Positions 29,507-39,394 of a stretch of DNA of 64,000 bases are shown here, in pieces (the stretch's first letter is position 1; the number at the start of each line of letters is the position of its first letter). A program made the translations under genes and the position numbers. The stretch comes from Chelativorans alearensis (GTDB taxonomy: Bacteria; Pseudomonadota; Alphaproteobacteria; Rhizobiales; Rhizobiaceae), in NCBI RefSeq assembly GCF_010993735.1, contig NZ_WQNI01000005.1:188501-252500 (forward strand). Direction: 5' to 3'. Under the pieces are notes generated by a model. The model made no database searches. It worked only from the letters and a program-made list of their open reading frames with translations, and had not been told where the DNA came from.

Positions 29507-29674
29507 TCAGATCGGTGGCCACGATGGGCCCCAGTACCAATAGGCAAACCCCACGGCCACGCCCAGTACAACGATCTCCGCTCCTGCCCTGCCGGTCACA
29601 AAGTAAACCGTTACCGGCACCAAAAGGGCGATCAGGAGCGAGATCAGAGCGTGGGCGAGCTGCAGCGCGCTCAC
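29507..29674 (-). CDS. Small hydrophobic membrane protein between gltB and gltD
   Basis: A 55-residue predicted protein whose GTG start overlaps the gltB stop (GTGA). It has two hydrophobic segments, at about residues 8-26 ([17 protein letters not shown]) and 33-48 ([16 protein letters not shown]), and ends GPSWPPI. No family was recognised. The four-base overlap, the continuous hydrophobic pattern and the placement before gltD support a real gene, but there is no independent evidence of translation. It might tether or modulate glutamate synthase at the membrane; that is speculation. Confidence 0.55.
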   Translation of the reverse strand: MSALQLAHALISLLIALLVPVTVYFVTGRAGAEIVVLGVAVGFAYWYWGPSWPPI

Positions 29675-32600
29675 TCCGCCGCCAATCCCATCCGCATGCG
29701 CTCCATCTCCTCCAGTGCCCGGCGGTACTCGACCGGCATGACCTTGCGGAACTTCGGCCGGTAGTCGGCCCAGTTGTCGAGGATAGCCCGGGCCCGCTCG
29801 GACCCTGTGTAGCGGAAATGGTTGGAGATGAGATGCGCCAGGCGCTCCTCGTCGTGGCGGGTCATGTCGCCGGACACGTCGACGCGGCCCATATGGGCGA
29901 TGTCGCCGCCGTGGTGGTGCAGCTTTTCGAGGATCTCGTCCTCTTCCGGCACCGGCTCCAGCTCGACCATGGCCATGTTGCAGCGCTCGGCGAAATCGCC
30001 CGCCTCGTCCAGTACATAGGCGACGCCGCCCGACATGCCGGCCGCGAAGTTGCGGCCCGTCTGGCCGAGCACCACGACGAGACCGCCCGTCATGTATTCG
30101 CAGCCGTGGTCGCCCACGCCTTCGACGACTGCAACCGCGCCGGAGTTGCGCACGGCGAAGCGTTCGCCCGCCACGCCGCGGAAGTAGCATTCGCCCTCGA
30201 TGGCACCGTAGAGCACCGTGTTGCCGACGATGATGGAGTGCTCCGGCACGATGGCGGATTTGGCGGAAGGCCGGATGACGATGCGTCCGCCCGACAGCCC
30301 CTTGCCGACATAATCGTTGGCGTCACCCTCGAGCTCGAAGGAGATGCCGCGCGCCAGGAAGGCGCCGAAGGACTGGCCCGCCGTGCCGGTAAGCCGCACG
30401 GAGATGGTGTCGTCCTTGAGCCCCTTGTGGCCGTAGCGCTTGGCCACCTCGCCCGAGAGCATGGCGCCCGTGGTGCGGTCGATGTTGCAGATATCGGTCT
30501 CGAAGGTGACCGGCTCCTTGCGCTCCAGCGCCGGCATGGCTGCCGCGATCAGCTTGCGGTCGAGGATATCCTCGATCGGGTGCTTCTGCCGCTCGCTCCA
30601 ACGGATCGCCTCGCGCGGTGCCTCGGGCTTGAAGAAGACGCGGGAGAAGTCGAGCCCCTTGGCCTTCCAGTGGTCGATCATCGCCCGCTTCTCCAGAAGG
30701 TCGGACTGGCCGATGATGTCGTCGATCCTGGTGAAGCCCATCTCCGCCAGAAGGGCGCGCACTTCCTCCGCAACGTAGAAGAAGTAGTTGATGACGTGCT
30801 CGGGCGTGCCCTTGAAGCGCTTGCGGAGCACCGGATCCTGGGTGGCAACGCCCACCGGGCAGGTGTTCAAGTGGCACTTGCGCATCATGATGCAGCCGGC
30901 TGCGATGAGCGGCGCGGTGGAGAAGCCGAACTCGTCGGCCCCCAGAAGCGCACCGACGATCACGTCGCGCCCGGTGCGCAAGCCGCCGTCGACCTGCAGC
31001 GCAATTCTGCTGCGCAGGCCGTTCAAGACCAGCGTCTGGTGCGTCTCGGCAAGACCCATCTCCCAGGGGCTGCCGGCATGCTTGATGGAGGTGAGCGGCG
31101 AGGCGCCGGTGCCGCCGTCATAGCCGGCGATGGTGATGTGGTCGGCGCGCGCCTTGGCGACGCCCGCCGCCACCGTGCCGACGCCGACTTCCGAGACGAG
31201 CTTGACCGAGACGTCGCCCGAGGGATTGACGTTCTTCAGGTCGAAGATGAGCTGCGCCAGGTCCTCGATGGAATAGATGTCGTGGTGCGGCGGCGGCGAG
31301 ATGAGGCCGACGCCCGGCGTCGAATGGCGCACCTTGGCGATGGTCGCGTCCACCTTGTGGCCGGGAAGCTGGCCGCCCTCGCCGGGCTTGGCGCCCTGCG
31401 CCACCTTGATCTGCATCATGTCGGAGTTGACGAGATATTCCGTCGTCACGCCGAAGCGCCCGCTCGCCACCTGCTTGATGGCCGAACGCTCGGGGTTCAT
31501 CGTGCCGTCGGGCAGCGGCATGAAGCGATCCGCCTCCTCGCCACCCTCGCCGGTGTTCGACTTGCCGCCGATGGCATTCATGGCGCGCGCCAGCGTGGTG
31601 TGCGCCTCGCGGCTGATGGCGCCGAAGGAGATGGCGCCGGTGGAAAAGCGCTTGACGATCTCCGCCGCCGGCTCGACCTCCTCGACGGATACCGGCTTGC
31701 GCCCGGCCTTCCCGGCGGTCTTGATCTCGAACAGGCCGCGAATGGTCTTGGCCTTGGCCGTCTCGCCGTTGATGAGTTCGGCGAACTCCTGATAGTTCTC
31801 CCACGACCTCTTGCGCACGGCGTGCTGCAGCGTGGCCACGGCATCCGGCGACCATGCATGCTCCTCGCCGCGGATGCGGTAGTTGTACTCGCCACCCACG
31901 TCCAGGAAGCTTCGAAGCACCGGATCGTCGCTGAAGGCAGCTGCGTGGCGGGAAACCGTCTCCGCCGCGATCTCCTCCAGCCCCACGCCCTCGATCGTCG
32001 TGGCGGTGCCGGTGAAATATTGCTCGACGAAGTCGGACCTCAGCCCCACCGCATCGAAAATCTGTGCGCCGCAATAGGACTGGTAGGTGGAGATGCCCAT
32101 CTTGGACATCACCTTGAGGATGCCCTTGCCGATCGACTTGATGTAGCGCTTCACCACTTCGCTCGGGTCGACCTCGGGCGGGAATTCGCCCTTGGCATGC
32201 ATGTCGAGCAGCGTGTCGAAGGCGAGGTAGGGGTTGATGGCCTCGGCGCCGTAGCCGGCAAGGCAGCAGAAATGGTGCACCTCGCGCGGCTCTCCCGACT
32301 CCACGACGAGGCCGACGGAGGTCCTGAGACCCTTGCGGATCAGGTGGTGGTGCACCGCCGCGGTGGCAAGCAGCATGGGAATGGCGATGCGGTCCGGGCC
32401 GATCTGCCGGTCCGACAGGATGATGATGTTGTAGCCGCCGGCCACCGCCGCTTCCGCCCGGTCGCACAGCCGGTCGAGCGCGCCGATCATGCCCGCCGCC
32501 CCGTCGAGCGCCGAATAGGTGACGTCCAGCGTCTTGGTGTCGAAGCGGTCTTCGGTGTGGCCGATGGAGCGGATCTTCTCGAGGTCGCCGTTGGTCAGGA

Positions 32601-34398
32601 TCGGCTGGCGCACTTCGAGCCGCTTGCGGCGCGAGTTGCCGACGAGGTCGAAGATGTTGGGCCGGGGGCCGATGAAGGAGACCAGGCTCATCACCAGCTC
32701 CTCGCGGATCGGGTCGATCGGCGGATTGGTGACCTGGGCGAAGTTCTGCTTGAAATAGGTGTAGAGCAGCTTCGACTTGTCCGACATCGCCGAGATCGGC
32801 GTGTCGGTGCCCATGGAGCCGATGCCCTCCTGGCCGGTGGTGGCCATGGGCGGCATCAGCATCCTGACGTCCTCCTGCGTGTAGCCGAAGGCCTGCTGCC
32901 GGTCGAGCTGCGAGACATCCTGCCTGAGCTCGCGCGGCGCCACGGGCTTCAGCTCCTCCAGGATGAGCTGCGTGTTGTTCAGCCACTCGCGGAAGGGATG
33001 CTTGGTGGCGATCTGCGCCTTCAACTCGTCATCGGAGATGATACGCCCCTCATTAAGGTCGAGGAGCAGCATGCGGCCGGGCTGCAGCCGCCACTTGGCG
33101 ACGACATTCTCCTCCGGCACCGTCAGCGCGCCGGCCTCCGACGCCATGATGACGCGGTCGTCGTCGGTGACGAGGTAGCGCGCGGGCCTGAGGCCGTTGC
33201 GGTCGAGCGTGGCGCCGATCTGCCGGCCGTCCGTGAACGCCACCGCCGCCGGCCCGTCCCACGGCTCCATGAGGGCTGCGTGATATTCGTAGAAGGCCTG
33301 CCGCTCGGGGCTCATCAGCTTGTTGCCGGCCCAGGCCTCCGGGATGAGCATCATCATGGCGTGCACCATCGGGTAGCCGCCCTGATTGAGAAACTCCAGC
33401 GCGTTGTCGAAACACGCCGTATCCGACTGCCCTTCGTAGGAGATCGGCCACAGCTTGGAGATATCGTTGCCGAAAAGCTCCGAATCCACCGACGCCTGGC
33501 GCGCGGCCATCCAATTGACGTTGCCGCGCAGCGTGTTGATCTCGCCGTTGTGGGCGACCATGCGGTAGGGGTGCGCCAGCTTCCAGGAGGGGAAGGTGTT
33601 GGTGGAGAAGCGCTGGTGTACCAGCGCCAGCGCCGATTCGAAGCGCGAGTCCTTCAAATCCCGGTAATAGGCACCGAGCTGATAGGCCAGGAACATGCCC
33701 TTGTAGACGATGGTGCGCGCCGACAAGGAGACGTTGTAGAAGCCGTCGTCGCGCCCCTCCGTCTCTTCATGGATACGGCCGGAAACCACCTTGCGCAGGA
33801 TATAGAGCCGACGTTCGAAATCCTCCTCGTCGGCGATGCTCTGGCCGCGGCCGATGAAGACCTGGCGGTGCACCGGTTCCGAAGCGACGATCTCCGGCGC
33901 CTTGGAAAGGCAGGAATTGTCCACCGGCACGTCGCGGAAGCCCAGAAGCACCTGTCCCTCGGCGCGCGTGACCTCGGCGATGATCTCCTCGATATGCGCT
34001 CTGAGTTCAGCGTCCCGCGGCATGAACAGATGGCCGACGCCATAGCTGCCGGCCTCCGGCAGTTCGATGCCCTGTTTCGCCATCTCCTCGCGGAAGAAGC
34101 GGTCGGGAATCTGCACCAGCATGCCGGCGCCGTCGCCTACCAGCGGGTCCGCGCCCACCGCGCCGCGATGCGTCAAGTTCTCCAGCATCGCCAGGCCGTC
34201 TTCGATGATGGAGTGCGACTTGGCACCCTTCATATGCGCGACGAAGCCGACGCCGCACGAATCGTGCTCGTTGCGCGGGTCGTAGAGACCGCGCGCGGAC
34301 GGCAGGCCGGCGGGAAAAGCGGTACGTTTGGCGGCAGCCGTCCGGGTCCGCACGGCGGGCTCCTGCCCGGTCGGTACAGATGGCGTCATGTCCGTCAT
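29671..34398 (-). CDS. gltB: Glutamate synthase (NADPH) large subunit
   Basis: The catalytic subunit of GOGAT, converting 2-oxoglutarate and glutamine to two glutamates; 1575 residues, normal for alphaproteobacterial GltB. The class II amidotransferase domain would start at Cys48 ([11 protein letters not shown]) after removal of a propeptide. The central domain and FMN-binding synthase domain follow ([40 protein letters not shown]), with the 3Fe-4S Cys cluster in [15 protein letters not shown] and a C-terminal GXGXG beta-helix domain. ATG 34398 has GGAGG about nine bases upstream. Confidence 0.97.
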   Translation of the reverse strand: MTDMTPSVPTGQEPAVRTRTAAAKRTAFPAGLPSARGLYDPRNEHDSCGVGFVAHMKGAKSHSIIEDGLAMLENLTHRGAVGADPLVGDGAGMLVQIPDRFFREEMAKQGIELPEAGSYGVGHLFMPRDAELRAHIEEIIAEVTRAEGQVLLGFRDVPVDNSCLSKAPEIVASEPVHRQVFIGRGQSIADEEDFERRLYILRKVVSGRIHEETEGRDDGFYNVSLSARTIVYKGMFLAYQLGAYYRDLKDSRFESALALVHQRFSTNTFPSWKLAHPYRMVAHNGEINTLRGNVNWMAARQASVDSELFGNDISKLWPISYEGQSDTACFDNALEFLNQGGYPMVHAMMMLIPEAWAGNKLMSPERQAFYEYHAALMEPWDGPAAVAFTDGRQIGATLDRNGLRPARYLVTDDDRVIMASEAGALTVPEENVVAKWRLQPGRMLLLDLNEGRIISDDELKAQIATKHPFREWLNNTQLILEELKPVAPRELRQDVSQLDRQQAFGYTQEDVRMLMPPMATTGQEGIGSMGTDTPISAMSDKSKLLYTYFKQNFAQVTNPPIDPIREELVMSLVSFIGPRPNIFDLVGNSRRKRLEVRQPILTNGDLEKIRSIGHTEDRFDTKTLDVTYSALDGAAGMIGALDRLCDRAEAAVAGGYNIIILSDRQIGPDRIAIPMLLATAAVHHHLIRKGLRTSVGLVVESGEPREVHHFCCLAGYGAEAINPYLAFDTLLDMHAKGEFPPEVDPSEVVKRYIKSIGKGILKVMSKMGISTYQSYCGAQIFDAVGLRSDFVEQYFTGTATTIEGVGLEEIAAETVSRHAAAFSDDPVLRSFLDVGGEYNYRIRGEEHAWSPDAVATLQHAVRKRSWENYQEFAELINGETAKAKTIRGLFEIKTAGKAGRKPVSVEEVEPAAEIVKRFSTGAISFGAISREAHTTLARAMNAIGGKSNTGEGGEEADRFMPLPDGTMNPERSAIKQVASGRFGVTTEYLVNSDMMQIKVAQGAKPGEGGQLPGHKVDATIAKVRHSTPGVGLISPPPHHDIYSIEDLAQLIFDLKNVNPSGDVSVKLVSEVGVGTVAAGVAKARADHITIAGYDGGTGASPLTSIKHAGSPWEMGLAETHQTLVLNGLRSRIALQVDGGLRTGRDVIVGALLGADEFGFSTAPLIAAGCIMMRKCHLNTCPVGVATQDPVLRKRFKGTPEHVINYFFYVAEEVRALLAEMGFTRIDDIIGQSDLLEKRAMIDHWKAKGLDFSRVFFKPEAPREAIRWSERQKHPIEDILDRKLIAAAMPALERKEPVTFETDICNIDRTTGAMLSGEVAKRYGHKGLKDDTISVRLTGTAGQSFGAFLARGISFELEGDANDYVGKGLSGGRIVIRPSAKSAIVPEHSIIVGNTVLYGAIEGECYFRGVAGERFAVRNSGAVAVVEGVGDHGCEYMTGGLVVVLGQTGRNFAAGMSGGVAYVLDEAGDFAERCNMAMVELEPVPEEDEILEKLHHHGGDIAHMGRVDVSGDMTRHDEERLAHLISNHFRYTGSERARAILDNWADYRPKFRKVMPVEYRRALEEMERMRMGLAAE

Positions 34399-34878
34399 CG
34401 CTTCATCCTCCGCGTTCGGCCCTCCTGGGCGTCGGGTCTATTTCGGGCGGCCCTCGTGTCGACGGCGCATCCCGGTTGGTCGGTCGGCGTATCTTGCGAA
34501 AAGCCGGAAGAACGCTTTGCCGTCTCTCCCACGGCGCGCTTCTTCTAATAGGCGATGCGCAGGATTCCCCTCCTGTGCCCCACCACATCCGCGCATTCTT
34601 CTGGTGCCTCGGTGCCGCTATTATAGCGCAAACCGGCCCGCGAACAGCGGATAAATAAGACAGTACTCCTGTCCTATTTGCTCACATGCCAGAAAACGGC
34701 GCGCCGCACAAGACGAAAATGCAAAAAAACCGCTCCAGCGGAGCAACAAAGTTGCGGCATTTGCGTCACTTAGGCAAGTTCACGAGCGTTCACAGGCTGC
34801 CGCGCCATCCGCCTTACTTAAGTCTTGAATCCGTGCCGGCAACACGCAAGGGTGCGCCCACAACTTAAAGGTCTCCCA
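34399..34878. other. Intergenic region between divergent gltB and threonine aldolase genes
   Basis: About 480 bases with no convincing coding frame. Composition falls from GC-rich near gltB to AT-richer around 34600-34870, fitting a region holding two divergent promoters. I could not identify a confident -35/-10 pair, sigma-54 site or operator, and saw no large inverted repeat. Confidence 0.5.
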
Positions 34879-35928
34879 ATGCCGATCAATTTTGCTTCCG
34901 ACAACTGGGCCGGCGCCCATCCCGCCATCGCGCAAGCGTTGACCGAGCAATCGCGTGGCTTTGCCACTGCCTACGGCCTGAGCGACCTCGACCGCGCGGT
35001 GGAGGAGCGCTTCTACGAGATTTTCGAGCGCGAGGTGGCGGTCTTCTTCGTCGCCACCGGCACGGCCGCCAACGCGCTTTCCATGGCGCTTGTGAACCGG
35101 CCGGGCGGCGTCATCTTCTGCCACGCGAACGCGCACATGCTGGAGGACGAGGGCGGGGCCCCGGAGTACCTCACCGGCGGCGCCAGGACGCACGGCGTCG
35201 AGGGCGCGCTCGGCCGTGTGGGGACTGAGGCGCTGGGAAAAGCGATCCGGCAGTTTCCCGCGGAATTCGTGCACATGGGCCAGCCCATGGCCGTCTCCAT
35301 TACCCAGGCGACGGAAATCGGCACGGTCTATCCGCTGGACGAGATCGCCGCCATCTCTGAGACCTGCCGCGCCCACGGCCTGCCGCTGCACATGGACGGT
35401 GCCCGCTTCGCCAATGCGCTCGCGGCCCTCGACACCACGCCGGCGGAGATGACCTGGAAACGCGGCGTCGACGTCGTCTCCTTCGGCGCCACCAAGAACG
35501 GCTGCTGGTGTGCCGAGGCAATCGTCGTGATGGACCCCGCACAAGCCCGCGACATGCCTTTCCTGCGCAAGCGCGCCGCCCACCTCTTCTCCAAATCGCG
35601 CTTCATCGCCGCCCAGTTCGACTCCTATTTCCGCGACGACCTGTGGCTGAAGAACGCCCGCCATGCCAACGCGATGGCGGCGCGGCTGGCCGGCCACATC
35701 GGGAAGTCATCGAGGCTGCGGCTCGCCTGGCAGCCCGCCGCCAACGAGGTTTTCGCCATCATGGCCTCGCCGACGTTCGAGGAGCTCAAGGCGACCGGTG
35801 TCATGTTCCATCCCTGGCAGGCACCGCACGAAGGGCTGATCGGCGAAGGCGAGATGCTCACCCGCTTCGTGACCAGCTTCGCCACCAGCGAGGAGGAGGT
35901 GGACCGGTTCGGAGGCATGATCGCCTGA
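34879..35928 (+). CDS. Low-specificity L-threonine aldolase
   Basis: A PLP enzyme cleaving L-threonine or allo-threonine to glycine and acetaldehyde; 349 residues. PLP fold-type I features are the Gly/Thr motif VATGTAANALSM, the HMLEDEGGAPEYLTGG segment, the Asp-containing LHMDGARFANALAAL, and the PLP Lys206 in VVSFGATKNGCWCAEA. ATG 34879 was chosen because the coding similarity starts at NFASDNWAG; an in-frame start at 34825 lacks support. It is a single-gene unit ending in a palindromic region shared with the convergent omptin gene. Confidence 0.92.
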   Translation: MPINFASDNWAGAHPAIAQALTEQSRGFATAYGLSDLDRAVEERFYEIFEREVAVFFVATGTAANALSMALVNRPGGVIFCHANAHMLEDEGGAPEYLTGGARTHGVEGALGRVGTEALGKAIRQFPAEFVHMGQPMAVSITQATEIGTVYPLDEIAAISETCRAHGLPLHMDGARFANALAALDTTPAEMTWKRGVDVVSFGATKNGCWCAEAIVVMDPAQARDMPFLRKRAAHLFSKSRFIAAQFDSYFRDDLWLKNARHANAMAARLAGHIGKSSRLRLAWQPAANEVFAIMASPTFEELKATGVMFHPWQAPHEGLIGEGEMLTRFVTSFATSEEEVDRFGGMIA

Positions 35929-35960
35929 AGCGAGCCGCATGCCCATGTCGCAATGATGCA

Positions 35961-36060
35961 GTCCTGACAGATGGTACCCATCTGTCAGGACAAATCGCCC
36001 CACCAGATCAATAGCTTGTGGGCTGGCTAACCCAAACGGATGGGTACATCCGGTTGGGTC
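35961..36060. repeat. Two tandem near-perfect palindromes (repeat family, copy 1)
   Basis: The first palindrome has 14-bp perfect arms, GTCCTGACAGATGG and CCATCTGTCAGGAC, around TAC (35961-35991). The second has ACCCAAACGGATG and CATCCGGTTGGGT arms (one mismatch), 36030-36059. They fill the gap between two convergent genes and could act as a bidirectional terminator, although neither is followed by a T run. The motif pieces CTGACAGATGG, CCCAAAC and TTTGGGTCAGA reappear at 40795-40846 and 63458-63501. Confidence 0.8.
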
Positions 36061-36066
36061 GGACCA

Positions 36067-37059
36067 CTAGAAGCGGATGCGCGCGCCGAGGCCAAGCGTC
36101 AGCGTCCGCAAGGACGCGCCGGCCGCATCCTCGGCATAGGCGCTGTCTCCTGTACTGTGGTCCAGAGCGCGAATATCGCCCTTCATCTTGAAGTGGTTCT
36201 CATACCGGGCGAAGAGGAACGCATCGCCCGCACGCGAAACCGGCACCGATGCCCGAAACTGCAGCCCCAGATAAGGGCTGGAGTGGAAACTCTCGCGGAA
36301 TAAGATGGATCGCTGCCAGTGTTCGTCGCGATCGCTCGCGCGCACCGTGACACCTCCCAAAACTTCGGCGTCGAGGGAGATCACGCCAAGCTTGGCAGAG
36401 GTGCCGACGCCTCCGTATAGGACCGGGAACTGCTGCTGATAGGTGATGCCCCGCTCCCCGTCGGGGAATACACCGACATAGTCGCGGAAACCGTCCTCGG
36501 AGGAATAGACGAAGTCTCCGCCGTAGGCAGTCATCTTCAGATCCGTATAACGGGCACCGCCGAGTAACTTCAGCGCAAGGCCTTGCCTTCTCCATACAGC
36601 GTAGCTGGCGCCAACATCGAACGCGAAGTAGTGATCCAAGCGGGTATCGGGGTGCCGGGACCGGTCTGTCCACTCGCCCGACCCGGGGTCCCAGGCCCAG
36701 TCGTAATCGGCCATGAACGCATCATGGTGGATCCCCACCGTCGCCGACCCGAAGACCGTCCACCTCGGCGTGAGATCATACTCCGCCCGCGCCTCGATCG
36801 CGGCCGCCGAGGTGACGTCCCAGATCAGCCTGCTGATGGTCGATCCTTCAAAATAGACATATTCATTGGCGCGGACGTTGAAATACCCGGCGCCCACGGA
36901 GATCCGCAGGTCGTCGTCCTCGAGGCTCCCCTGGCTGGAACGGTAATCGATGATACGGCCTCGCCACGGATCGTGGATCGTGTCCGCGGCGAAGGCTGGG
37001 GCAAACGGCGAGAGAAAAGCCGCGGATGCCAATGCACCCGACATGAGCAAGGACTTCAA
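36067..37059 (-). CDS. Omptin family outer membrane protease
   Basis: A predicted ten-stranded barrel aspartyl-like protease cleaving near basic residues at the cell surface; 330 residues. Signal peptide at about 1-25 (ends PAFA-AD). Family motifs are very clear: ISRLIWD, FMADYDWAWD, WTDRSRHPDT, YSSEDGFRDYVGVFPDGERG and SDRDEHW. The catalytic pairs D118/D120 and D245/H247 correspond to D83/D85 and D210/H212 of mature OmpT. The TTG at 37059 is preferred because GGAGAGGG lies eight bases upstream and the signal peptide follows directly; TTG 37101 and ATG 37044 are alternatives. Known omptins need LPS for activity. Confidence 0.93.
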   Translation of the reverse strand: MKSLLMSGALASAAFLSPFAPAFAADTIHDPWRGRIIDYRSSQGSLEDDDLRISVGAGYFNVRANEYVYFEGSTISRLIWDVTSAAAIEARAEYDLTPRWTVFGSATVGIHHDAFMADYDWAWDPGSGEWTDRSRHPDTRLDHYFAFDVGASYAVWRRQGLALKLLGGARYTDLKMTAYGGDFVYSSEDGFRDYVGVFPDGERGITYQQQFPVLYGGVGTSAKLGVISLDAEVLGGVTVRASDRDEHWQRSILFRESFHSSPYLGLQFRASVPVSRAGDAFLFARYENHFKMKGDIRALDHSTGDSAYAEDAAGASLRTLTLGLGARIRF

Positions 37060-37275
37060 TATCGAACCCTCTCCGGAAAATGCTGCTGAATCGGCGGTCA
37101 ATGGCTAATCGCCATACGGATAGGTTGCATTATACGAAAATTTTCCGCAACCGTAAGATGAATAACAGTTTGGAAGCTGACTTGTTCCACCTTCACGTTG
37201 GCGTCATCGGCTCGTTAGAGTTTCATCGCGCGGCGTTGATTTCCAAGTGACTGCCTCCTTTGGGAGAAGGGAGCG

Positions 37276-37300
37276 GCCGGTGATTGACCGGCTTTTTTTT
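37276..37300 (+). terminator. Intrinsic terminator / putative attenuator in the bufA leader
   Basis: A perfect GCCGGT-GATTG-ACCGGC hairpin (37276-37292) is followed by eight T residues (37293-37300). It lies only 23 bases before the bufA start codon and ahead of its ribosome binding site, while the upstream gene is divergent. It therefore interrupts the bufferin operon's own leader. Upstream, CTCC and GGAG of CTCCTTTGGGAG could form a competing stem. This layout suggests transcription attenuation. Confidence 0.7.
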
Positions 37301-37322
37301 GAACCCCAAGAGGAGAGAGTTC

Positions 37323-37646
37323 ATGTCCACGAAGACCCTTATTGGCGCCGCTTACCTGGCGAGTGCCGTCACCGCCGCGCTGGCGACCGGCGCCGCCGCC
37401 GCTCCGCTGAGCGAGGCCGAAGTCAAGGCGGCGATGGATGCCGGCATGGAGAAGTGCTACGGCGTCGCGCTCGCCGGCCAGAACGACTGCGCGGCCGGCC
37501 CCGGCACCACCTGCCAGGGCACCTCGACCGTGGACTATCAGGGCAATGCCTGGAAGTTCGTCGCCGGAGGCACCTGCGAGACGATGGAGCTTCCCGGCGA
37601 CCGCATGGGCTCGCCCGAAGCGCTCGACCGCGACATCCCGTCCTGA
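37323..37646 (+). CDS. bufA: BufA1-type bufferin precursor (DUF2282), RiPP copper metallophore
   Basis: Precursor of a periplasmic ribosomally made metallophore; 107 residues. The cleavable Ala-rich signal peptide ends near residue 27 (AAAA-PLS). The mature part has four Cys (45, 56, 64, 85), the first in the conserved EKCYG motif, plus NDC, TTC and GTCE. In the characterised Caulobacter system an MNIO enzyme converts Cys residues to thiooxazole-type groups that chelate copper. ATG 37323 follows AGAGGAGAG. The bufB homologue follows 28 bases later. Target metal here is inferred from the family. Confidence 0.9.
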   Translation: MSTKTLIGAAYLASAVTAALATGAAAAPLSEAEVKAAMDAGMEKCYGVALAGQNDCAAGPGTTCQGTSTVDYQGNAWKFVAGGTCETMELPGDRMGSPEALDRDIPS

Positions 37647-37674
37647 TCGGAAACTGCCGGAAAGGGAGGCACCC

Positions 37675-38586
37675 ATGGCCGGTATGCCTATCGTCAACCG
37701 CGTCGAGGCGGCCCGCTTTCCGGCATTCCCCGTGGGCGGGGCTGCCGGGGCTAGCCTGAAGCCGGAGCACCTTGCAGCCATCCACGCCGACCCGGCCCCG
37801 GTCGGCTTCTTCGAGATCCATGCGGAAAACTACATGGGCGCCGGCGGCCCGCCCCACGCCGCCCTTGCCGCCATCCGCGAGCGGTGGCCGGTATCGCTTC
37901 ACGGCGTATGCATGTCCATCGGAGGCCCGCAGCCGCTCGACAAGGGTCATCTAAAACGTTTCAAGTCCCTGGTCGACTGCTACGAGCCGGCGCTGGTGTC
38001 GGAACACCTCGCCTGGTCGACCCACGAGACGACCTATTTCAACGACCTGCTGCCGCTGCCCTATACGCAGGCGACGCTCGACCGCGTGGCAGAGCATATC
38101 GAGGAGATGCAGGAAGCGATCGGCCGGCCGATCCTGCTTGAAAACCCTTCGACCTACGTCATCTTCAAGGAATCGACGCTTGCCGAAACGGAATTCCTGC
38201 GCGCGCTTGTGCGACGCACGGGTTGCGGCCTGTTGCTCGACGTCAACAACGTCTTCGTCTCCGCCACCAACCATGGCTATTCGGCGCTGGAGTATCTCGC
38301 CGACTTCCCGCTCGAACATGTCGGCGAAATCCATCTGGCCGGCCACGCCGAGCAGGAGGACGATGAAGGCGCGCTTCTGTTGATCGACAGCCACGATGGG
38401 CCGGTGGCGGATGCCGTGTGGAAGCTCTACGGGATCGTGATCGGCCGCCGAGGCGTCGTTCCAACGCTTATCGAATGGGACAGCGACATTCCCGAGTGGC
38501 CGGTGTTGAAGGCGGAGGCCGCAGCCGCTCAGGTAATCCTCGACCGCCACGCGGTATCGCAGATGCGGAGCATGGCCCATGGTTGA
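37675..38586 (+). CDS. bufB: MNIO (DUF692) oxidase BufB
   Basis: A multinuclear non-heme iron-dependent oxidase, TIM-barrel fold, predicted to modify Cys residues of BufA in the cytoplasm; 303 residues. Metal-ligand motifs are visible in order: [64 protein letters not shown] and [17 protein letters not shown] 37675 follows AAGGGAGG. The stop overlaps the start of bufC by eight bases, so production of the enzyme and its partner looks coupled. Confidence 0.93.
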   Translation: MAGMPIVNRVEAARFPAFPVGGAAGASLKPEHLAAIHADPAPVGFFEIHAENYMGAGGPPHAALAAIRERWPVSLHGVCMSIGGPQPLDKGHLKRFKSLVDCYEPALVSEHLAWSTHETTYFNDLLPLPYTQATLDRVAEHIEEMQEAIGRPILLENPSTYVIFKESTLAETEFLRALVRRTGCGLLLDVNNVFVSATNHGYSALEYLADFPLEHVGEIHLAGHAEQEDDEGALLLIDSHDGPVADAVWKLYGIVIGRRGVVPTLIEWDSDIPEWPVLKAEAAAAQVILDRHAVSQMRSMAHG

Positions 38587-39394
38587 GCCGGTCATCTCCA
38601 TGGCAAAAAAGGCGCGTAGCCGCCTCGCCTATGCGGCCGCATTCACGCCGCCGTTGCTCGACCCCGAGGCCAGGGAGCCCGAACTGATCGCCGGGCCGAA
38701 CGGCAAGGCGGCGAAGAAGCGCTACAACGTCTACCGCAACAACGTGACGGTGAGCCTCGTCAACGCGCTGGCGGACACGTTTCCGGCGACGCAGCGCATC
38801 GTCGGCGAAGAGTTCTTCCGCGCCATGGCCAGGATCCACGTGCGGCAGAGCCCGCCGGTATCGCCGCTGCTGTTCGAATACGGGCGCGGTTTCGCGGATT
38901 TCATCGAGGGCTTCGAGCACGCGCGCACGCTTCCCTATCTCGCCGACGTCGCGCGCATCGAGCGCGCCTGGCTCGACGCCTATCACGCCGCCGACGCCGC
39001 GCCGCTGAAGCCGGATGCCCTCGCCTCGATCCCGCCGGAAAGGCTCGGGCAGGCGGCCTTCACCGCCCACCCGGCGGCAAGGATCGTGCGCTCGCGCTTT
39101 CCCGCCGTCACCATATTCGCGCTGAACCGACAGGAGGGGGCCGTCGGCCGGCTGGAGACCGCCGAGCCGGAGGACGGCCTGGTGACGCGCCCGCGACTGG
39201 ATGTCTTCGTGCGCCGCCTGCCGCCCGGCGGTGCCGTGTTCCTGGAAAGACTGATTGCGGGCAAGCCGCTTGGCGAGGCAGTGGCTGCGGCATTGGAAGA
39301 CAACGCAAGGTTCGACCCGGCCGCCAATATCGCCGGGATGCTTGAAGCCGGCGTATTCACAGCGGTGGCGGTATCAGAAGGGGGAAGACGATGA
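38579..39394 (+). CDS. bufC: BufC (DUF2063) MNIO partner protein
   Basis: A 271-residue protein whose N-terminal half carries the DUF2063/BufC domain: [20 protein letters not shown] followed by [19 protein letters not shown] and [15 protein letters not shown]. In bufferin and related systems this domain partners with the MNIO enzyme, probably recognising the precursor. The C-terminal half resembles a small winged-helix-like module but was not assigned. The start overlaps the bufB stop and the stop overlaps the next start (ATGA), giving a tightly coupled operon. Confidence 0.88.
   Translation: MVEPVISMAKKARSRLAYAAAFTPPLLDPEAREPELIAGPNGKAAKKRYNVYRNNVTVSLVNALADTFPATQRIVGEEFFRAMARIHVRQSPPVSPLLFEYGRGFADFIEGFEHARTLPYLADVARIERAWLDAYHAADAAPLKPDALASIPPERLGQAAFTAHPAARIVRSRFPAVTIFALNRQEGAVGRLETAEPEDGLVTRPRLDVFVRRLPPGGAVFLERLIAGKPLGEAVAAALEDNARFDPAANIAGMLEAGVFTAVAVSEGGRR

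Noticed and set aside
29515-34548. A continuous open frame of about 1,680 codons on the plus strand, antisense to gltB
   Set aside because: Its composition is that expected opposite a GC-rich gene; no ribosome binding site, domain or signal fits, and gltB on the other strand is certain.
35961-36060. CRISPR-like repeat pair
   Set aside because: The two palindromes differ in sequence, have no regular spacers and no cas gene is present.
37284-37322. TTG start for bufA inside the terminator loop region
   Set aside because: It would put the T run in the coding region and spoil the signal peptide; ATG 37323 has a strong ribosome binding site.
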